From: Hymenobacter norwichensis DSM 15439
Lineage (GTDB): Bacteria > Bacteroidota > Bacteroidia > Cytophagales > Hymenobacteraceae
Reading direction: 5' to 3'
DNA: 64,000 bases
Assembly (NCBI RefSeq): GCF_000420705.1
Contig: NZ_ATVL01000007.1
Span: forward strand, 248,001-312,000
Of this stretch, positions 8,446-16,247 are shown one piece after another (the first letter of the stretch is position 1; each line of letters starts with the position of its first letter). The notes below the pieces were generated by a model that made no database searches, was not told the DNA's origin, and was given only the letters and a program-made list of their open reading frames with translations. The position numbers were made by a program, and so were the translations under genes.

Positions 8446-9174
8446 ATGGCCGTAGTACCCTACAAAGACGACACCGCTGGCAAGAAGTCCCAGGTAGCCC
8501 ACATGTTTAATAGCATTGCGGGCAAGTATGACTTCCTGAACCACTTCCTGAGTGTTGGCACCGACATTTATTGGCGCCGCAAGGCGGTAAGCGAGCTAAA
8601 AGCCCTACGCCCGGCCCGCATCCTTGATATTGCTACCGGCACGGCTGATTTCGCAATTGAAACGCTACGCGCGGCCTCCACCGACGCGCAAGTGACGGGC
8701 GTGGATATTTCGGAAGGCATGCTGGAAGTAGGCCGCCGTAAACTCCAGGAAAAAGGGTTGTCTAACCGCATTCAACTGGAACTCGGCGACTCAGAAAACT
8801 TGCCGTATCCCGACAACCACTTTGATGCCGTAACCGCCTCGTTTGGGGTGCGTAACTTTGAAAACCTAACCAAAGGACTAACTGAAATGCGGCGCGTACT
8901 GCGGCCGGGTGGCAAGCTGGTGATTCTGGAATTCTCAAAACCTACGGCATTTCCACTCAAGCAAGCCTATAATTTCTATTTTCGGCGCGTGCTGCCCGTC
9001 TTTGGCAAGATGATTTCCAAAGACAATTCCGCTTATACCTACCTGCCCGAGTCGGTGCAGGCCTTTCCCGACGGCCCCGACTTCCTGGCTATTCTCCGGG
9101 AAGTGGGCTTTAACACTCCTGCATGGCAACCCCTGACCTTCGGCATCAGCTCCATTTACACCGCTCACAAATAG
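8446..9174 (+). CDS. menG: Demethylmenaquinone methyltransferase
   Basis: 242-residue class I SAM methyltransferase performing the last step of menaquinone synthesis at the membrane. Motif I is [13 protein letters not shown]; the UbiE/MenG signatures [21 protein letters not shown] and [17 protein letters not shown] are clear, as is [15 protein letters not shown] 8446 ([10 protein letters not shown]) is preferred over the open frame from 8401, whose extra residues are not conserved in the family. The stop lies 52 bp inside the next gene (porT), so the two are translationally coupled. Bacteroidetes use menaquinone, hence menG rather than ubiE. Confidence 0.94.
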   Translation: MAVVPYKDDTAGKKSQVAHMFNSIAGKYDFLNHFLSVGTDIYWRRKAVSELKALRPARILDIATGTADFAIETLRAASTDAQVTGVDISEGMLEVGRRKLQEKGLSNRIQLELGDSENLPYPDNHFDAVTASFGVRNFENLTKGLTEMRRVLRPGGKLVILEFSKPTAFPLKQAYNFYFRRVLPVFGKMISKDNSAYTYLPESVQAFPDGPDFLAILREVGFNTPAWQPLTFGISSIYTAHK

Positions 9175-9947
9175 GCCGCGTTGCGCTGGTATCATTCCTT
9201 GCGCTAGCCACTTCCTTGGGGGCGCAGGCCCAGCGCAAAAGCAGTTCCAGTGCTAGCCGTGGCAAAGGTGGCCGGGTGAAGTCGATTACCGTAAATAACC
9301 TGCCGGGCTACGACGACAAGTGGTTTCACCCGGGTTTCTATATTGCGCCGCACAGTTCCCGATTCGTAATTGAGCAGTCAACTGCTTATATTCAGAACCT
9401 GAACACCAACCGTGGGGTAACAGCCAATGCCATCAGTAGCGCAGGCTTTTCGGTGGGGTTTGTGGGAGATGCACGATTGGGGGACTATTTCAACTTGCGT
9501 TTTGCGCCGGGCGTGAGCTTCGTTACTCGCCAGATTGAGTTTAAGCCGCTGGGCTACACGCCCGACCCAGCGAGAATGAATGACCCAACTGAGATTATCA
9601 CGCAGGAAGTAGGAGCTACCCAAGCCGATTTTCCATTGCTGCTTAAGTTTCATTCAGAGCGGCGCCGCAACACCAGAGTGTACGTGGTGGGAGGGGTGAA
9701 GCCTAGCGTGAACGTAGGCAACCGCCGCAAAGACCCGGACCGTAATCAGATTACGGCCGCCAATACCGACATGGCCATTGAATATGGTATCGGGCTGGAT
9801 TTGTTTTATCCGTACTTCAAATTCGCGCCTGAATTGCGCTTCTCGCACGGCCTAAAAAACCTCTATGAGCCTAGCAACAATGTGTATAGCAACAGCTTGC
9901 AAAGCCTGCGTAGCAATACCGTAACGCTATACCTCACATTCGAATAG
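9123..9947 (+). CDS. porT: PorT/SprT-type outer membrane beta-barrel protein (T9SS)
   Basis: 274 residues; signal peptide about residues 20-37 ([15 protein letters not shown]) behind a long n-region. The rest is an 8-strand-type barrel ending in aromatic TLYLTFE. Segments [16 protein letters not shown] and [15 protein letters not shown] are characteristic of PorT proteins. PorT is required for T9SS secretion and gliding, and to my knowledge the gene sits directly after menG/ubiE in many Bacteroidetes; here the two genes overlap by 52 bp. The overlap could shrink if a later, non-ATG start is used. No T9SS cargo domain (C-terminal sorting domain) was recognised in other proteins of this window. 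Confidence 0.82.
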   Translation: MATPDLRHQLHLHRSQIGRVALVSFLALATSLGAQAQRKSSSSASRGKGGRVKSITVNNLPGYDDKWFHPGFYIAPHSSRFVIEQSTAYIQNLNTNRGVTANAISSAGFSVGFVGDARLGDYFNLRFAPGVSFVTRQIEFKPLGYTPDPARMNDPTEIITQEVGATQADFPLLLKFHSERRRNTRVYVVGGVKPSVNVGNRRKDPDRNQITAANTDMAIEYGIGLDLFYPYFKFAPELRFSHGLKNLYEPSNNVYSNSLQSLRSNTVTLYLTFE

Positions 9948-9953
9948 AACATG

Positions 9954-10043
9954 AATTGCGGATAGCTGCATTGTTGTATGGTTGGCCGTTCTGCCCTGAA
10001 TGTCAGAGTAGCCACCCATACAACAATGCAGCTATTCGCAATT
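9954..10043. repeat. 28-bp inverted repeat, 34-bp spacer
   Basis: Arms 9954-9981 and 10016-10043 pair along 28 bp with a single G/T wobble. It starts 7 bp after the porT stop and ends 17 bp before the SDR ATG, so it occupies nearly the whole gap. No U tract, so not a classical terminator. Confidence 0.85.
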
Positions 10044-10060
10044 AAACAACTCAACAACCT

Positions 10061-10807
10061 ATGAAAACTGCGTTTATTACCGGCGCTTCGTCGGGTATTG
10101 GCCGGGCTACAGCCGTAGCATTGGGCAAGGTGGGCTTTCGGTTGGTAGTAACTGGCCGGCGGCGGGAGCGGCTGGATGAGCTGGCGAAAGTGCTAGCCAC
10201 GGTGCCCGTGCATATTCTCACGTTTGATGTGCGCGACCGAGCTGCCACAGAAGCCGCTATTGCCAGCCTGCCCGCCGAATTTGCCGAAGTGGATGTGTTG
10301 ATTAACAATGCCGGTAACGCCCACGGACTGGCCCCCATCCAGAATGGTGACCCTGCAGACTGGGATGCCATGCTGGACGGCAACGTGAAGGGTTTGCTGT
10401 ACGTGAGCAAAGCCTTGTTGCCAACCATGATGCGCCGCCAAAGTGGGCATATTATCAACATCGGGTCGGTGGCTGGGCATGAGACGTACGCCAACGGCAA
10501 CGTGTACTGTGCCTCAAAAGCTGCCGTAGCAGCCCTGACTAAAGGAATGCGGCTGGATTTGCTGCCGCATCATATCCGAGTGGCTGAGGTGAATCCCGGC
10601 GCGGTGGAAACCGAGTTTTCGCAGGTGCGCTTCAAGGGCGACACTGACCGCGCTGCAACCGTATACAAAGGTTTCGAGCCGTTGCGGGCCGAGGATGTAG
10701 CCGACGTTATACAATTCATGGTAACCCGTCCGTCGCACGTGAATATTGCGGAGGTACTCTTATTTCCCGCTGCCCAAGGTGCTGCCGCTACTATTCATAA
10801 GGAATAG
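10061..10807 (+). CDS. Short-chain dehydrogenase/reductase, YdfG-like
   Basis: 248-residue classical SDR, NADP-type. Cofactor motif TGASSGIG (residues 8-15), NNAG (87-90), active-site Ser in NIGSVAG, and YCASK catalytic Tyr/Lys. Arginines after strand 2 (VTGRRRERL) suggest NADPH. Overall pattern (DVLINNAGNAHGL, HVNIAEVLLFP) is closest to the YdfG group (3-hydroxy acid dehydrogenase/malonic semialdehyde reductase). The true substrate cannot be read from sequence. Monocistronic, closed by a terminator. Confidence 0.88.
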   Translation: MKTAFITGASSGIGRATAVALGKVGFRLVVTGRRRERLDELAKVLATVPVHILTFDVRDRAATEAAIASLPAEFAEVDVLINNAGNAHGLAPIQNGDPADWDAMLDGNVKGLLYVSKALLPTMMRRQSGHIINIGSVAGHETYANGNVYCASKAAVAALTKGMRLDLLPHHIRVAEVNPGAVETEFSQVRFKGDTDRAATVYKGFEPLRAEDVADVIQFMVTRPSHVNIAEVLLFPAAQGAAATIHKE

Positions 10808-10826
10808 AAACCAACTACGGTAAAGA

Positions 10827-10855
10827 GAAAAAGCCCCATTCAAAGGGGCTTTTTC
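10827..10855. terminator. Bidirectional terminator between SDR and esterase
   Basis: Stem AAAAAGCCCC / GGGGCTTTTT with loop ATTCAAA; A and T runs on both sides suit the convergent genes. Confidence 0.9.
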
Positions 10856-10897
10856 ATGATGCTTCAACTAGCCTTGTAGCGCCAAGCGGGTACTTCG

Positions 10898-11587
10898 CTA
10901 GGCGAGGCTATCGGTACGAGTATCGTTAGTATAAATCTGCCGAAGTGTATCTGCGTGCAATGCGTGCTTACCATTGAAGCGCAAAACGTCCAACCCAACG
11001 CCTAGACTCGTAAGATACTCCTGTTGCGCGGCAAGTTTCTCAGGACCGACAAATGGATCTTCGGTGCCTGCTACCAGCGTAACGGGTAGGTTCTGTAACA
11101 GATGTGCCGCAACAGGTAGCTCCATATCGGGTGGGAAAACGCCGGCCCATAGCACCAACCGCCGCGGCTTGAATTGGGCGCGAGTAAGCCAGCGGCTGAC
11201 CGTGGCAGCTCCTTGCGAGAAGCCCAACACGGTAACGCCTACGTTAGTGGTAGTAGTAGCGAAAATATGGCTGGCCAGTTGGTTGAGGTAATTTGTATAG
11301 TCCTCGATTTCAGCATGGCGGTCTTCGCGTGTCATCCAGGTAGCCCCGATTCGGCCCCGGCCGTTGGTATTATTTTCCAGGTAGAAGCGGGAGAGTCCTT
11401 CCGGTGCCACTACCACCAGCGTTGGGTCGGGGGCAACAAGAGCTGCAAAGTGACGGATGAAGTACTCAGCCAGCTGCCCGTAGCCGTGGCACACTACCCA
11501 CACCTGCTGAGTGTGTTTTGATAACTCGCCTAGTTGAAAGTACCGGGCCGTACGACTAACGACCAGATGATGCTCGTGTGCAAGCAT
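10898..11587 (-). CDS. Alpha/beta hydrolase, phospholipase/carboxylesterase type
   Basis: 229 residues, cytoplasmic. Oxyanion segment VVCHGYGQ near residue 33; nucleophile elbow GFSQG (Ser about 124); acid Asp in GTEDPFVG; His in GKHALHAD. This is the layout of the Abhydrolase_2 (carboxylesterase/lysophospholipase) family, and the length fits. It starts 31 bp after the cytidine deaminase stop on the same strand, so the two are probably co-transcribed. Substrate unknown. Confidence 0.85.
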   Translation of the reverse strand: MLAHEHHLVVSRTARYFQLGELSKHTQQVWVVCHGYGQLAEYFIRHFAALVAPDPTLVVVAPEGLSRFYLENNTNGRGRIGATWMTREDRHAEIEDYTNYLNQLASHIFATTTTNVGVTVLGFSQGAATVSRWLTRAQFKPRRLVLWAGVFPPDMELPVAAHLLQNLPVTLVAGTEDPFVGPEKLAAQQEYLTSLGVGLDVLRFNGKHALHADTLRQIYTNDTRTDSLA

Positions 11588-11618
11588 GGTAGAGAAATAC
11601 TGGTGCGGTGCCTAGGCC

Positions 11619-12119
11619 TTACTGCTTCGACGTTGGCCGCGGCAAATCATCGGGCGTAAAGCCGAACGGCAGCAGGTCGGAGAGGCTACGGAACCGGTAG
11701 ATGGTGCCGTTAGGGCCAGGTAGCAGCAGCGGAATAGCCTGGCGTTGGCGGTGTTCATATTCGGCCATGACCTGGCGGCATGCGCCGCAGCTGGTTACGG
11801 CTACAAAGTCGCCGTTGGCGGGGCGGGCAGCTACGGCCATGCCTACAATGCGCCGGTCGGGTTGGGTGGCGGCCAGGCCAAACAGTGCAGTGCGCTCGGC
11901 GCAGAGGCCCGAAGGAAAGGCGGCGTTTTCCTGGTTGGTACCCCGAAAGACGGTGCCATCGTCTAGTAACAGCGCCGACCCTACGTGAAAGTGCGAATAA
12001 GGAGCGTAGGCGTGGTCGGTGGCGGCGCGGGCCGCTTGCCAGGTGGTAGCTTCGGCGGGAGTTAGGTCAGCTTCGGTGAGAACCTCAACATCAATAGTGA
12101 GGCGGAGCGGTTGGGCCAT
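11619..12119 (-). CDS. cdd: Cytidine deaminase
   Basis: 166-residue zinc enzyme converting cytidine and deoxycytidine to uridines in pyrimidine salvage. Zinc/catalytic motifs: CAER (NQENAAFPSGLCAERTALF) and SCGACRQV, where the family normally has PCGACRQV, so the proline before the first Cys is replaced by serine. Substrate-binding YAPYSHFHVG is present. ATG 12119 (MAQPLRLTIDVEVL) is chosen over an upstream start whose 39 residues are low-complexity and unlike the family. First gene of a likely two-gene unit with the esterase. Confidence 0.92.
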   Translation of the reverse strand: MAQPLRLTIDVEVLTEADLTPAEATTWQAARAATDHAYAPYSHFHVGSALLLDDGTVFRGTNQENAAFPSGLCAERTALFGLAATQPDRRIVGMAVAARPANGDFVAVTSCGACRQVMAEYEHRQRQAIPLLLPGPNGTIYRFRSLSDLLPFGFTPDDLPRPTSKQ

Positions 12120-12282
12120 GGAAAGAGCGGGAATAAAAGAAGTGCCGGTTCCGACTGGCGGCCCCGGTAGCGTAAGGGGCGGTGAATGTACTACAATTAT
12201 CAATGAGGGAATAGGCGAATGGCCGGCTGTGGGCACCGTCGAATGAAAAACTTTACGCGCATAGCTCGTGGATTGCGTAGTC

Positions 12283-12300
12283 AGACAACATTTGTTGTCT
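12283..12300. promoter_or_regulatory. 18-bp perfect palindrome upstream of the saccharopine dehydrogenase-like gene
   Basis: AGACAACA-TT-TGTTGTCT, 35 bp before the ATG at 12335. Perfect dyad of operator size; could bind a dimeric regulator or form a small hairpin. No regulator gene adjoins it. Confidence 0.4.
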
Positions 12301-12334
12301 TACATTCACCCCTTCACCCACTCACCCTTTCCTA

Positions 12335-13693
12335 ATGACGCGTTTGTTGCTGCTCGGTGCGGGCCGGTCCTCTTCTTCCCTCATTCAGTATTTGCTGCGT
12401 CATGCGGCTACCGAAAGTTGGTTTCTAACTGTGGCCGACATGGCTCCGGCTCATCTGGTGCCCGTGCTGGCGGCCCACACCGAGTACGCCCGTGCGGTGC
12501 CTTTCGACATTCAGGATGAGGCGCGACTCGATGAGCTAGTACGCAATGCAGACATTGTAGTATCGATGCTGCCGGCCCTGTTTCATGGGGTGGTGGCACG
12601 CACCTGCGTGCAGCATCGGCGGCACTTGGTGACGGCCAGCTACGTGAGCGAGGAAATAAGAAGCTTGCACGAAGAGGCACAGGCGGCCGGCAGCCTGATT
12701 CTCATGGAATGTGGCTTGGACCCCGGCCTCGACCATATGTCGGCCATGGCGGTAATTGAAGACATTCGGACGCGGGGTGGGCACATTACATCTTTCCATT
12801 CGTACTGCGGCGGCTTGCTGGCACCCGGCTCCGAAGGTGACAATCCGTGGCAGTACAAGTTCACCTGGAACCCTCGCAACGTAGTGCTGGCGGGCCAGGG
12901 TACGGCCAAATACCTGGAAAACGGCCACCCTCGCCTAATACCCTACCAGCGTTTGTTTGCTGCGGCTACTCCGCTGGAAGTGCCCGGCTACGGCGCATTT
13001 GAAGGCTACGCCAACCGAGACTCGCTCAGCTACCGTGCGCCTTATGGCCTGCAGAATATTCCTACTATTCTGCGGGGCACCCTGCGCCGGCCCGGCTATT
13101 GCGCCGCCTGGCACGCACTGGTGCGCCTCGGCCTCACCGACGATTCCGGCCGGCTGGGCAACGCCGCTACTTTCACATGGCGGGAATTGCTGGAAGCCTA
13201 CCTGCCGGTTTCGGTGCCGCGCAAAGCCACGGAAACAGACTTGGCCATGCAGTTTGCCGATTACCTGGACTTGCCTTTCACGGGCCCCGAAATGCAGCGG
13301 CTGCAATGGCTAGGCTTGTTTACCGATAAAGCCGTGGTCCTCGCCGATGCCACTCCCGCACAGTTGCTGGAGTACCTGCTAACGGAGAAATGGCAGCTGC
13401 AACCCCACGACCACGACATGATTGTGATGCAGCACCTTTTCGGGTTCGAGCTGGGTGGGCAGCATCACCGCCGCACGTCTTCGCTGGTAGTACTCGGCGA
13501 TGATGCCACGCATACGGCTATGGCCAAAACTGTGGGCTTGCCCGTAGCCATGGCAGTGCGGCGGCTGGCGCGGGGCGAAATCAAGCAGTGCGGCGTAATC
13601 ATTCCCACCCAAGCTGATTTGTACGCACCGATTCTGGCCGAACTAGAGGCGGATTACGGTATCCGGTTCGTGGAAGAGGAAGTAGTAGGATAA
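12335..13693 (+). CDS. Saccharopine dehydrogenase family oxidoreductase
   Basis: 452 residues. N-terminal Rossmann domain with LLGAGRSSSSLI (residues 5-16) and the VSMLPALFHGVVA/TASYVSEE segments typical of saccharopine reductase. The following CGLDPGLDHMSAM and FHSYCGGLLAPGSEGDNPWQYKFTWNPRNV belong to the Sacchrp_dh_C domain. In lysine catabolism this family interconverts saccharopine with lysine or glutamate and aminoadipate semialdehyde. No partner lysine-ketoglutarate reductase is in the window, so the substrate is inferred from family only. ATG 12335 follows a pyrimidine-rich leader. Confidence 0.85.
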   Translation: MTRLLLLGAGRSSSSLIQYLLRHAATESWFLTVADMAPAHLVPVLAAHTEYARAVPFDIQDEARLDELVRNADIVVSMLPALFHGVVARTCVQHRRHLVTASYVSEEIRSLHEEAQAAGSLILMECGLDPGLDHMSAMAVIEDIRTRGGHITSFHSYCGGLLAPGSEGDNPWQYKFTWNPRNVVLAGQGTAKYLENGHPRLIPYQRLFAAATPLEVPGYGAFEGYANRDSLSYRAPYGLQNIPTILRGTLRRPGYCAAWHALVRLGLTDDSGRLGNAATFTWRELLEAYLPVSVPRKATETDLAMQFADYLDLPFTGPEMQRLQWLGLFTDKAVVLADATPAQLLEYLLTEKWQLQPHDHDMIVMQHLFGFELGGQHHRRTSSLVVLGDDATHTAMAKTVGLPVAMAVRRLARGEIKQCGVIIPTQADLYAPILAELEADYGIRFVEEEVVG

Positions 13694-13771
13694 CTGGGTT
13701 GAGCTTTTCTCACTGGAAAGACAAGTTTACGGGTACGGCGGCGTTGCATGTCCTATGCTAACTAGTTTCAA

Positions 13772-14716
13772 GTGAAAGCCTACTTCCTGCTTCGATGGCG
13801 CGTGCTCAGCCGGCAACTAATTGAGATGGGCTGGTGGCGGCCGTTGCTACTGGCCCCGGTACTGATAGCAGCAATTGGCAATGCCTTGGTCGTGCTGTCT
13901 AAGCACCAAACAGCTCAGTGGCTGCTGCCATTGCTTCTATTTTTCTTGACGATAAGCCAGCACCGCCGCCGCGCCGACCTAGGTTTTCTACACCTTGCCG
14001 CGCCTAATTTTCGGCAGTGGCTAGCTGCTGAATATGTTCTGTGGAGTGTGCCGGTAGTACTGGTGCTATTGGCGTTCGGGCGGCTTGAAGTAGCGGCCCT
14101 GACTGTAGCCTTAGTGCCGTTGGCTGCCTGGGTGCCGCCCGCCCGCCCCCAAACCAGCACCCAACACCGGCGCAGTGTGTTCCGTAGCGAAGCATTTGAG
14201 TGGGTGAGTGGCTTCCGGCAAACCAGAGCAGGTTGGGTGTGGGGTGGGTTGGTGCTGGCGGCTAGCTGGTGGCATCAGTACCCGCTGGCCCCAGCCTTAG
14301 CCATAGGCGCGTGGGTTCTGACTTTGAGCGCATTATACGCCACTCCCGAACCTTCTTCGATGCTGCTGCCGGCGCTTCGTCAACCCAGCCACTGGCTCCG
14401 ACGGCGTGTAGCACTGGCGCTGCTGTATTTCGTGCTAACGGCCGCGCCATTTACTTGGCTGATGGGCACAGCCTCTGCCGGGTGGGGTAGCGCTGCCGCG
14501 TTGCTGCTGTGGGGAGTGGCTGTACTCGTGATGGTAGTGTTGGTTCGCTATGCTTTCTACCCGCATGCCTTGCTGGTGCGCCTAACGCAGGGGGCGGTAG
14601 TGTCCGTTGCGTGCCTGCTGTTCGGGCATCCAGTGTATCCGGTATTGCTGCTGGTAACTTTTTTCGGGCTGATCTGGAAAAGTAACCGGCAATTATCCGC
14701 ATTTCGTCATGATTGA
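13772..14716 (+). CDS. ABC transporter membrane subunit (uncharacterised)
   Basis: 314 residues, strongly hydrophobic with about 8-9 predicted transmembrane helices (LLLAPVLIAAIGNALVVL, VALALLYFVLTAAPFTWLMG, LLLWGVAVLVMVVLV). The ORF begins at GTG 13772 and overlaps the ATPase gene by 8 bp, so it is the likely membrane partner of an ABC-2-type system. No recognisable family motif. Direction (export is usual for two-gene ABC-2 systems) and substrate are unknown. About 78 bp separate it from the preceding dehydrogenase, so read-through is possible. Confidence 0.7.
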   Translation: MKAYFLLRWRVLSRQLIEMGWWRPLLLAPVLIAAIGNALVVLSKHQTAQWLLPLLLFFLTISQHRRRADLGFLHLAAPNFRQWLAAEYVLWSVPVVLVLLAFGRLEVAALTVALVPLAAWVPPARPQTSTQHRRSVFRSEAFEWVSGFRQTRAGWVWGGLVLAASWWHQYPLAPALAIGAWVLTLSALYATPEPSSMLLPALRQPSHWLRRRVALALLYFVLTAAPFTWLMGTASAGWGSAAALLLWGVAVLVMVVLVRYAFYPHALLVRLTQGAVVSVACLLFGHPVYPVLLLVTFFGLIWKSNRQLSAFRHD

Positions 14717-15410
14717 AATAGTAGCGCTTTCCAAGCAATTCGGGTCGCAGCAAGTGCTGCACGATGTGGGCCTGACGTTGCGGCCCGGTACGCTGCACGG
14801 CCTAGTAGGAGCCAACGGCGCTGGCAAAACCACGCTGTTGCACTGCCTCTACGGTCTGCACGCCGACTACCAAGGTACAGTGCGCGAAACCACAGGCCTG
14901 CCCATCCGGCCCAATACGGGCCTTTTGCCTTATGAGCCGTACTTCTATCCCCGGCTTACCGGCCGTGAGTATTTGGAATTTACGTTGCAAGCCCGCGGCC
15001 GGTCCGTGGTTGATTTTGCACCATGGAATCAGCTGCTAGAGCTACCTCTCGACCAGTACGCCGAAGAATATTCGGCGGGCATGAAGAAGAAACTGGCGTT
15101 GCTGGCCCTGCTAGTGCAGCCTTTCCGCTACCTTATTCTCGACGAGCCCTTCAACGGCCTCGACCTTACTACCAACCTGTTGCTGATGGAAATTCTGCGG
15201 CGGCTGCGCCAACAAGGCACCGGTATCCTGCTGACCTCGCACCTACTGGGCTCCCTCACTGAACTGTGCGACGAACTCACGGTACTAGCCGACCACACCG
15301 TGCGCCGCCGTTATCTGGCCCACGAGTTCAGCCAGGTCCAACCCGATTTGCTCGACGGTTTCTACCAAGACAAGCTAGCTCAGGTGCGAAAACTCCTACC
15401 AGAAAGCTGA
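14709..15410 (+). CDS. ABC transporter ATP-binding protein
   Basis: 233-residue single ATPase domain. Walker A GANGAGKTTLL (about residues 35-45), signature YSAGMKKKL (variant of LSGGQ), Walker B YLILDEPFNGLD, switch His in LLTSHLLGSL. The GMKKK signature and short length are typical of the ABC-2/antibiotic-export class. Overlaps the preceding membrane protein gene by 8 bp, which supports a shared complex. Confidence 0.92.
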   Translation: MIEIVALSKQFGSQQVLHDVGLTLRPGTLHGLVGANGAGKTTLLHCLYGLHADYQGTVRETTGLPIRPNTGLLPYEPYFYPRLTGREYLEFTLQARGRSVVDFAPWNQLLELPLDQYAEEYSAGMKKKLALLALLVQPFRYLILDEPFNGLDLTTNLLLMEILRRLRQQGTGILLTSHLLGSLTELCDELTVLADHTVRRRYLAHEFSQVQPDLLDGFYQDKLAQVRKLLPES

Positions 15411-15441
15411 TTGCCACAGTGCGTGTTGCACTGTTAGCTCA

Positions 15442-16158
15442 TCACAGGGCCAAGTAAAACGGCCCCAATAACGCCTGAAAGTCCGGTGAATATTCGTCGT
15501 TTGCCGTGACCAACAACTCCTGCGTCTGCACAGGCTGTGGCTGTTTGCCGAAAGCTGTAATGTGGCGTAGCGGCTTGCTGCCAATTCGGTGCCGCAGTAC
15601 CAGGCGCGTGAGTGGGAACAAGCCGGCGTGAGTGGCGTCCCGCTCGAAATGCTGCATTTCTGGTGGCGGGAGTAATACGGTCAGCAGGCCCTGCATGGTA
15701 AGGAAATCAGCTGCAAACTGCGCCAGCTCCAGAAAAGACAGCGTATCTGGAGCGGTGTGGCGGGCGGTGGCGCGCTGGGCATCGGGGGGGCGTAAGGAGT
15801 GGCGGAAGAACGGCGGGTTGCACAGGATGTGGTCGAACGGATCTGGGCTAGTAGCCGCAAATTCTGCTAGGGCCTGGGCATGCAGGCGGAGGCGCGGCGC
15901 CCACGGACTAGCTCGGAAGTTTTCGGTGGCTTGGCTTGCCGCGGCTGGGTCTAGCTCCACGGCTTCGATGGTGGCGGCCTTGTTGCGTTGGGCAGCCATT
16001 AAAGCCAGTAAGCCGGTGCCCGTACCTATATCCAGTATGCGCTGGGCCATGGCTATATCAGCTGCGGCACCCAGTACACAGGCATCGGTGCTCACCTTCA
16101 TGGCGCACTCGCTCTGCTCGATGCGAAACTGCTTGAACTGAAAATACGAGTTAGCCAC
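15442..16158 (-). CDS. trmN: tRNA1(Val) (adenine(37)-N6)-methyltransferase
   Basis: 238-residue SAM methyltransferase (TrmN6/YfiC type). Start F-x-FKQFRIEQSECAMKVSTDACVLGA is diagnostic of the family. Motif I is LDIGTGTGLLALMAAQR, and the amino-methyltransferase motif NPPFF (motif IV) marks adenine-N6 chemistry. It modifies A37 next to the valine anticodon. Convergent with the ABC operon, 31 bp apart, with no strong terminator visible between them. Confidence 0.9.
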   Translation of the reverse strand: MANSYFQFKQFRIEQSECAMKVSTDACVLGAAADIAMAQRILDIGTGTGLLALMAAQRNKAATIEAVELDPAAASQATENFRASPWAPRLRLHAQALAEFAATSPDPFDHILCNPPFFRHSLRPPDAQRATARHTAPDTLSFLELAQFAADFLTMQGLLTVLLPPPEMQHFERDATHAGLFPLTRLVLRHRIGSKPLRHITAFGKQPQPVQTQELLVTANDEYSPDFQALLGPFYLAL

Positions 16159-16247
16159 CGGACTGTGGGAAGATAGGGGAGGATTGTCTGCTGCACCGGC
16201 CCGACAAGTCAGTGCAAATTCGTTGAAGCCCCGGTTTTGCTGCCTGC

